From positions 1 through 8,807 of the forward strand of contig JAHQWS010000066.1 of assembly GCA_029856295.1 (NCBI GenBank): a stretch of DNA of 8,807 nucleotides, in the 5' to 3' direction. How positions within the stretch are numbered: the first letter of the stretch is position 1; the number at the start of each line of letters is the position of its first letter. The position numbers and the translations under genes are program-made. Of the stretch, positions 6,040 to 8,807 are shown in pieces. This DNA is from Promethearchaeia archaeon (GTDB taxonomy: Archaea > Asgardarchaeota > Lokiarchaeia > Sigyniarchaeales > SOKP01). The notes under the pieces were generated by a model. The model saw only the letters and a program-made list of their open reading frames with translations. It was not told the DNA's origin and made no database searches.

Positions 6040-6681
6040 ATGGAACCTAAGAGAAAAATAGAAAGTAAAAAGATACCAGATTCAAATACTATTGATGTTT
6101 ATTTAATTAAGATTAATTTGCCTGCACATCCCCTCATATATGCTATTAGGGGTTGTCTAAATAATGAAAATGTATTATTTTTAAATGAAAGTGATGTTTT
6201 AAAAAATCACATTATAAATTTATTCAAATTTATATTTCAAGATTCGTTCGAAATTAATCTGATGATTGAAAAAAGGGAAATCTACGATGATAACCATAAT
6301 TACTATAAAGATTTCTTAATTTTTGATAATAGTAAAATAATTCGGGATAAAAACAAAATCTTGACAGAAAAAAAGATTAAAATCGAAGCCATGATAATTC
6401 ACAAATTTCTAGAAGAAAATGATGCAAAATCAAGTTTATTAATATTAAAAAATGAAATTCTGAAAGCTTTTGAAATATCTAAGAAAGTAATGCATCTTAT
6501 CGATATGCTTAAGGGAGAAAAACAATTAAGTAGAGAAAGATTATTTGAAAAATTCAAAGAAACAAGTTCAATTAAAATATCTTATTCTTATTTAGAATTC
6601 ATCTTAGACATTATAAAGAATTATTTTAAATTTGATCTATCCGCTTTATCGAGCTATTATCTTCCCGCTATAGGCATATAA
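6040..6681 (+). CDS. C-terminal piece of the TGA-interrupted gene, unknown helical protein
   Basis: As annotated from ATG 6040 this is 213 residues, but the frame is open back to the TGA at 5998, so it is probably the body of the protein that begins at 5824 (285 residues if the TGA is read). The first half is mixed strand and helix: IDVYLIKINLPAHPLIYAIR near residues 17-36, then LFKFIFQDSFEINLMI and YYKDFLIFDNSKIIRDK. The second half is strongly helical and Lys/Glu-rich (IEAMIIHKFLEENDAKSSLL, ILKNEILKAFEISKKVMHLI) and ends LEFILDIIKNYFKFDLSALS. No catalytic motif, membrane helix or signal peptide is seen. I recall similar Lokiarchaeal hypothetical proteins with the zinc-finger part still fused. 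No known function. Expression by reinitiation 39 bases after the TGA is possible but no ribosome site is visible. Confidence 0.6.
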   Translation: MEPKRKIESKKIPDSNTIDVYLIKINLPAHPLIYAIRGCLNNENVLFLNESDVLKNHIINLFKFIFQDSFEINLMIEKREIYDDNHNYYKDFLIFDNSKIIRDKNKILTEKKIKIEAMIIHKFLEENDAKSSLLILKNEILKAFEISKKVMHLIDMLKGEKQLSRERLFEKFKETSSIKISYSYLEFILDIIKNYFKFDLSALSSYYLPAIGI

Positions 6682-6770
6682 TCCTTTTTTATTATGGCGG
6701 GGAGAACTAAGTTGCGCTAAATGTTTTTAATTTTTAATATTTTGTTAAAATAAGCGTTAAATAGAAATAA

Positions 6771-6803
6771 AATACTTCTTTCTAGCATTCAAGTATTTTT
6801 TTT
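6771..6803 (+). terminator. Hairpin followed by a T-run, before the Trm11-like gene
   Basis: AATACTT (6771-6777) pairs with AAGTATT (6791-6797) around a 13-base loop, followed directly by T8 (6796-6803). This has the form of a terminator for the upstream gene. It ends only 9 bases before the ATG at 6813, so if it stops transcription, the Trm11-like gene's promoter must overlap it or it acts as an attenuator. No Shine-Dalgarno site precedes that ATG. Confidence 0.35.
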
Positions 6804-6812
6804 ATAAAAAAA

Positions 6813-8216
6813 ATGGATAAATTTATTTTTGTTTTAGGCTCAAATTGGCAGTTATCAATAGCAGAACTCGATAATGTATTAAAATTTTCTCAGTTTAAAG
6901 GGAAGATAACCGATTATTCGGCTAATATTGCTGTAGTACAATTTGAAGATTTACATAAAGATAGACACTACATTAACAAATTAATGGAACTCCAATTTAT
7001 ATTAGGGGGTACTCAAAAGATTGCCAGAATTTATGATTTTATCGATATTAGAACAATTCAAACCGCTTTTCCTTTACAAATTGAAAAATTTAAAATGGTT
7101 GAAACTACTAGAAAAAAAATTTCGGTAATCTTAGATAATTTACTTGATAATAGCTTTCGAAAAATAAAAAATGAGAATATATTTTTTGCCGTATCGATTT
7201 ATCCAATTCTTTATGATGAGGAATACTATAAAAAAGTTTTAGTGAAGCATTTTTTACCATTTCTAAATAAGGAAATAATGGTGATATTAAAACAAAAAGG
7301 AGCAAAAAAATCATTATACTATGAATACCCTGAAGAATATATGAAATCTGGAAATCTTAATCCGATATTTCCTCATCATCTCATTAAATATGGGTTGTTT
7401 AATCAAGATAGGGCTGAAATTATATTTGGATTTTCGGAAGAAGGAGTATATATCGCAAGAACATTTACTTGTGATGACCCAAATTTTAAGAAAAGAATTG
7501 ATGAAGAACGTCCCCATAAGGAATTTAAGAGCGCAATTTCTCCAAAACTAACCATAATAATGTTAAATTTTTTAAATTTATTTGAACAGAGAGAAGATAA
7601 AAAAATCCTTGATCCATTTGTCGGAAATGGTACAATTCCCTTATTTGCTCTAATTGAAGATTTTCAAATATATGGTTCAGATGTTGATTCAAAAAAGGTT
7701 AACAACACTATTCGAAATTTAAATTGGCTATTGGAAGAATTAGAGGAACCTATTCCTCCCTTATTAAATGAACGATTTAGAGAAATCGATGTAAGATTTT
7801 TATCAAATTACTTTGAACAAGACTTTTTTGATGGAATATGTACTGAGCCTACTCTAGGACCGTTTTATAAGAAAAGACCTTATTATTCTGAAGCGGTTGA
7901 AGTTATAAAAAACCAACTTGAGCCTTTATATGAAGCTATTTTTAAAGAGTCATATAAAATCTTAAAAATACATAGTCGTATATGTATTGTCGCTCCAATC
8001 ATCAATACCATAGATGGCGGAGACGTTCAAATGGATATTATCAAATTTGCAATCAATAACAACTTTAAGCTAATTCCAATGATTGATATGAATCGTATAA
8101 TAAACAAATCTAACATTAAACTTCAGTTCCGAAGGCAACATACAAAAAGTTTAATAGATGCTAAGAAAGGTCAAATATTAAAGCGAAAGATCTACGTTTT
8201 TGAAAAACAAGATTGA
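6813..8216 (+). CDS. Trm11/Trm-G10-like tRNA guanosine methyltransferase
   Basis: A 467-residue protein, closer in length to eukaryotic Trm11 than to shorter archaeal Trm-G10. Relatives methylate the N2 amino group of G10 in tRNA using S-adenosylmethionine. The first 220 residues hold a divergent THUMP-type RNA-binding region. The Rossmann methyltransferase follows: RPHKEFKSAISPKLT (233-247) leads into it, then SAM motif I ILDPFVGNGTIP (265-276), the acidic loop GSDVD (288-292), the catalytic-loop position ICTEPTLGP (342-350), and a C-terminal RRQHTKSLID (440-449) like the R-x-H-x-S-L end motif of the family. The catalytic loop is unusual: the standard D-P-P-Y is E-P-T-L here, as in a subgroup I recall with T-E-P-x-L-G-P. 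The exact target and whether it makes m2G or m2,2G are uncertain. It is followed after 8 bases by nth, so the two are probably cotranscribed. Confidence 0.75.
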   Translation: MDKFIFVLGSNWQLSIAELDNVLKFSQFKGKITDYSANIAVVQFEDLHKDRHYINKLMELQFILGGTQKIARIYDFIDIRTIQTAFPLQIEKFKMVETTRKKISVILDNLLDNSFRKIKNENIFFAVSIYPILYDEEYYKKVLVKHFLPFLNKEIMVILKQKGAKKSLYYEYPEEYMKSGNLNPIFPHHLIKYGLFNQDRAEIIFGFSEEGVYIARTFTCDDPNFKKRIDEERPHKEFKSAISPKLTIIMLNFLNLFEQREDKKILDPFVGNGTIPLFALIEDFQIYGSDVDSKKVNNTIRNLNWLLEELEEPIPPLLNERFREIDVRFLSNYFEQDFFDGICTEPTLGPFYKKRPYYSEAVEVIKNQLEPLYEAIFKESYKILKIHSRICIVAPIINTIDGGDVQMDIIKFAINNNFKLIPMIDMNRIINKSNIKLQFRRQHTKSLIDAKKGQILKRKIYVFEKQD

Positions 8217-8224
8217 GAGATAAA

Positions 8225-8807
8225 ATGAATTTTAAAGATACTATGGATAAAATTGAACAATGCATAGAGGGCGAAGCTCATTTAGATCAGTTGGCTAAAA
8301 AAAAACAAGACCCTTTTAAAATTCTTATTTCCACAATTTTATCTGCTAGAACAAGGGATGCCAACACAAGAGCAGCAACTGAAAAATTATTTGCTAACTT
8401 TAATACTCCTGAACTTATCGCTAATGCTGATGTTGAAATTTTAGAAAACCTTGTACATAAAGCAGGTTTTTATAAAGTTAAAGCCGCTCGAATCAAAGAA
8501 GTTTCTCAAATAATAGTAGAAAAATTCAATGGAAAAGTTCCCAAGGAATTTGATGAATTAATTAATTTACCGGGAGTTGGTGCTAAAACAGCGAATTGTG
8601 TACTAGTTTATGCTTTTAAAATTCCTGCTATACCGGTTGATACACATGTTCATAGAATTTCAAATAGGTTAGGATGGGTGAGAACTAAGAGACCTGAGGA
8701 AACAGAGAAAGAATTAAAAAGATTAATTCCAAAAGAACAATGGATAAGAGTAAATAGACTATTTGTTAGATTTGGACAACAAATTTGTTTACCAAATAAT
8801 CCAAAAC
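8225..8807 (+). CDS. nth: Endonuclease III (DNA glycosylase/AP lyase), 3'-truncated
   Basis: The ATG at 8225 comes 8 bases after the upstream stop, and the frame is open to the window end (194 complete codons). Endonuclease III removes oxidised pyrimidines and nicks the resulting abasic site in base-excision repair. The helix-hairpin-helix LPGVGAKTANCVL (residues 115-127) contains the catalytic Lys121, and IPVDTHVHRISNR (136-148) contains the catalytic Asp139. ILSARTRDANT (38-48) replaces the bacterial SAQATD loop with the SARTRD form I associate with archaeal enzymes. Cys188, in RFGQQICLPNNPK, is the first ligand of the C-terminal 4Fe-4S cluster; the other three cysteines would lie just beyond the window. 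Short spacing to the Trm11-like gene suggests a shared transcript. GAGAGAT before the ATG is at best a weak ribosome site. Confidence 0.92.
   Translation, partial: MNFKDTMDKIEQCIEGEAHLDQLAKKKQDPFKILISTILSARTRDANTRAATEKLFANFNTPELIANADVEILENLVHKAGFYKVKAARIKEVSQIIVEKFNGKVPKEFDELINLPGVGAKTANCVLVYAFKIPAIPVDTHVHRISNRLGWVRTKRPEETEKELKRLIPKEQWIRVNRLFVRFGQQICLPNNPK

Noticed and set aside
6682..6812. SECIS-like element for the TGA-split gene
   Set aside because: I saw no GC-rich stem with the conserved GAA/A or AUGA/GA core. The only stem (6771-6797) is A:T rich and looks like a terminator.
7108..7517. Two minus-strand frames inside the Trm11-like gene
   Set aside because: Both are complements of the methyltransferase coding sequence, with no recognisable domain.
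1..8807. CRISPR array, insertion sequence, tRNA or rRNA gene
   Set aside because: No regularly spaced repeats, transposase motifs, terminal inverted repeats, tRNA cloverleaf or rRNA signature sequence were seen on either strand.

Overview
The window looks like AT-rich archaeal DNA, most likely from an Asgard archaeon of the Lokiarchaeota type. The pointers are an archaeal/eukaryotic wyosine-tRNA enzyme (Taw2), a Trm11/Trm-G10-type tRNA methyltransferase, an archaeal-flavoured endonuclease III, TATA-like boxes close to start codons with few Shine-Dalgarno sites, and small zinc-ribbon proteins of a style I associate with Asgard genomes. The lineage call rests on recalled motif similarity and was not checked by a search.

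Layout. Positions 1-729 (+) hold the C-terminal half of a GPH-family (MelB-like) sugar/cation symporter that enters from the left. It converges on a long acyl-CoA synthetase-like AMP-forming ligase at 797-2656 (-), with an A/T-run hairpin between them that could stop transcription both ways. Upstream of the ligase, at 2851-3038 (-), is a small zinc-ribbon plus membrane-helix gene that is broken by a one-base frameshift at a run of eight A/T. Facing away from it is taw2 at 3184-4044 (+). Next is a 413-residue protein at 4183-5424 (+) whose N-terminal 250 residues resemble the GIFT domain of the eukaryotic ciliary protein IFT52. The following 400 bases lack an intact gene but may hold a decayed copy of the next gene's zinc-finger domain. 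At 5824-6681 (+) lies a reading frame interrupted by a single in-frame TGA (5998-6000), split into a 58-residue zinc-finger piece and a 213-residue piece. The right end carries a Trm11-like methyltransferase (6813-8216, +) and, 8 bases behind it, an endonuclease III gene (8225 to the window end, +) that is cut off just before its iron-sulphur cluster is complete.

How the genes relate. No single pathway joins the window. Two genes act on tRNA: Taw2 at G37 of tRNA-Phe, and the Trm11-like enzyme probably on a guanosine in the tRNA core. The Trm11-like and nth genes look like one transcription unit. The ligase fits fatty-acid activation. The most interesting parts are the interrupted frames (in-frame TGA and poly-T frameshift), which are nonsense or frameshift mutations, sequencing or assembly errors, or recoding, and the IFT52-like GIFT-domain protein.
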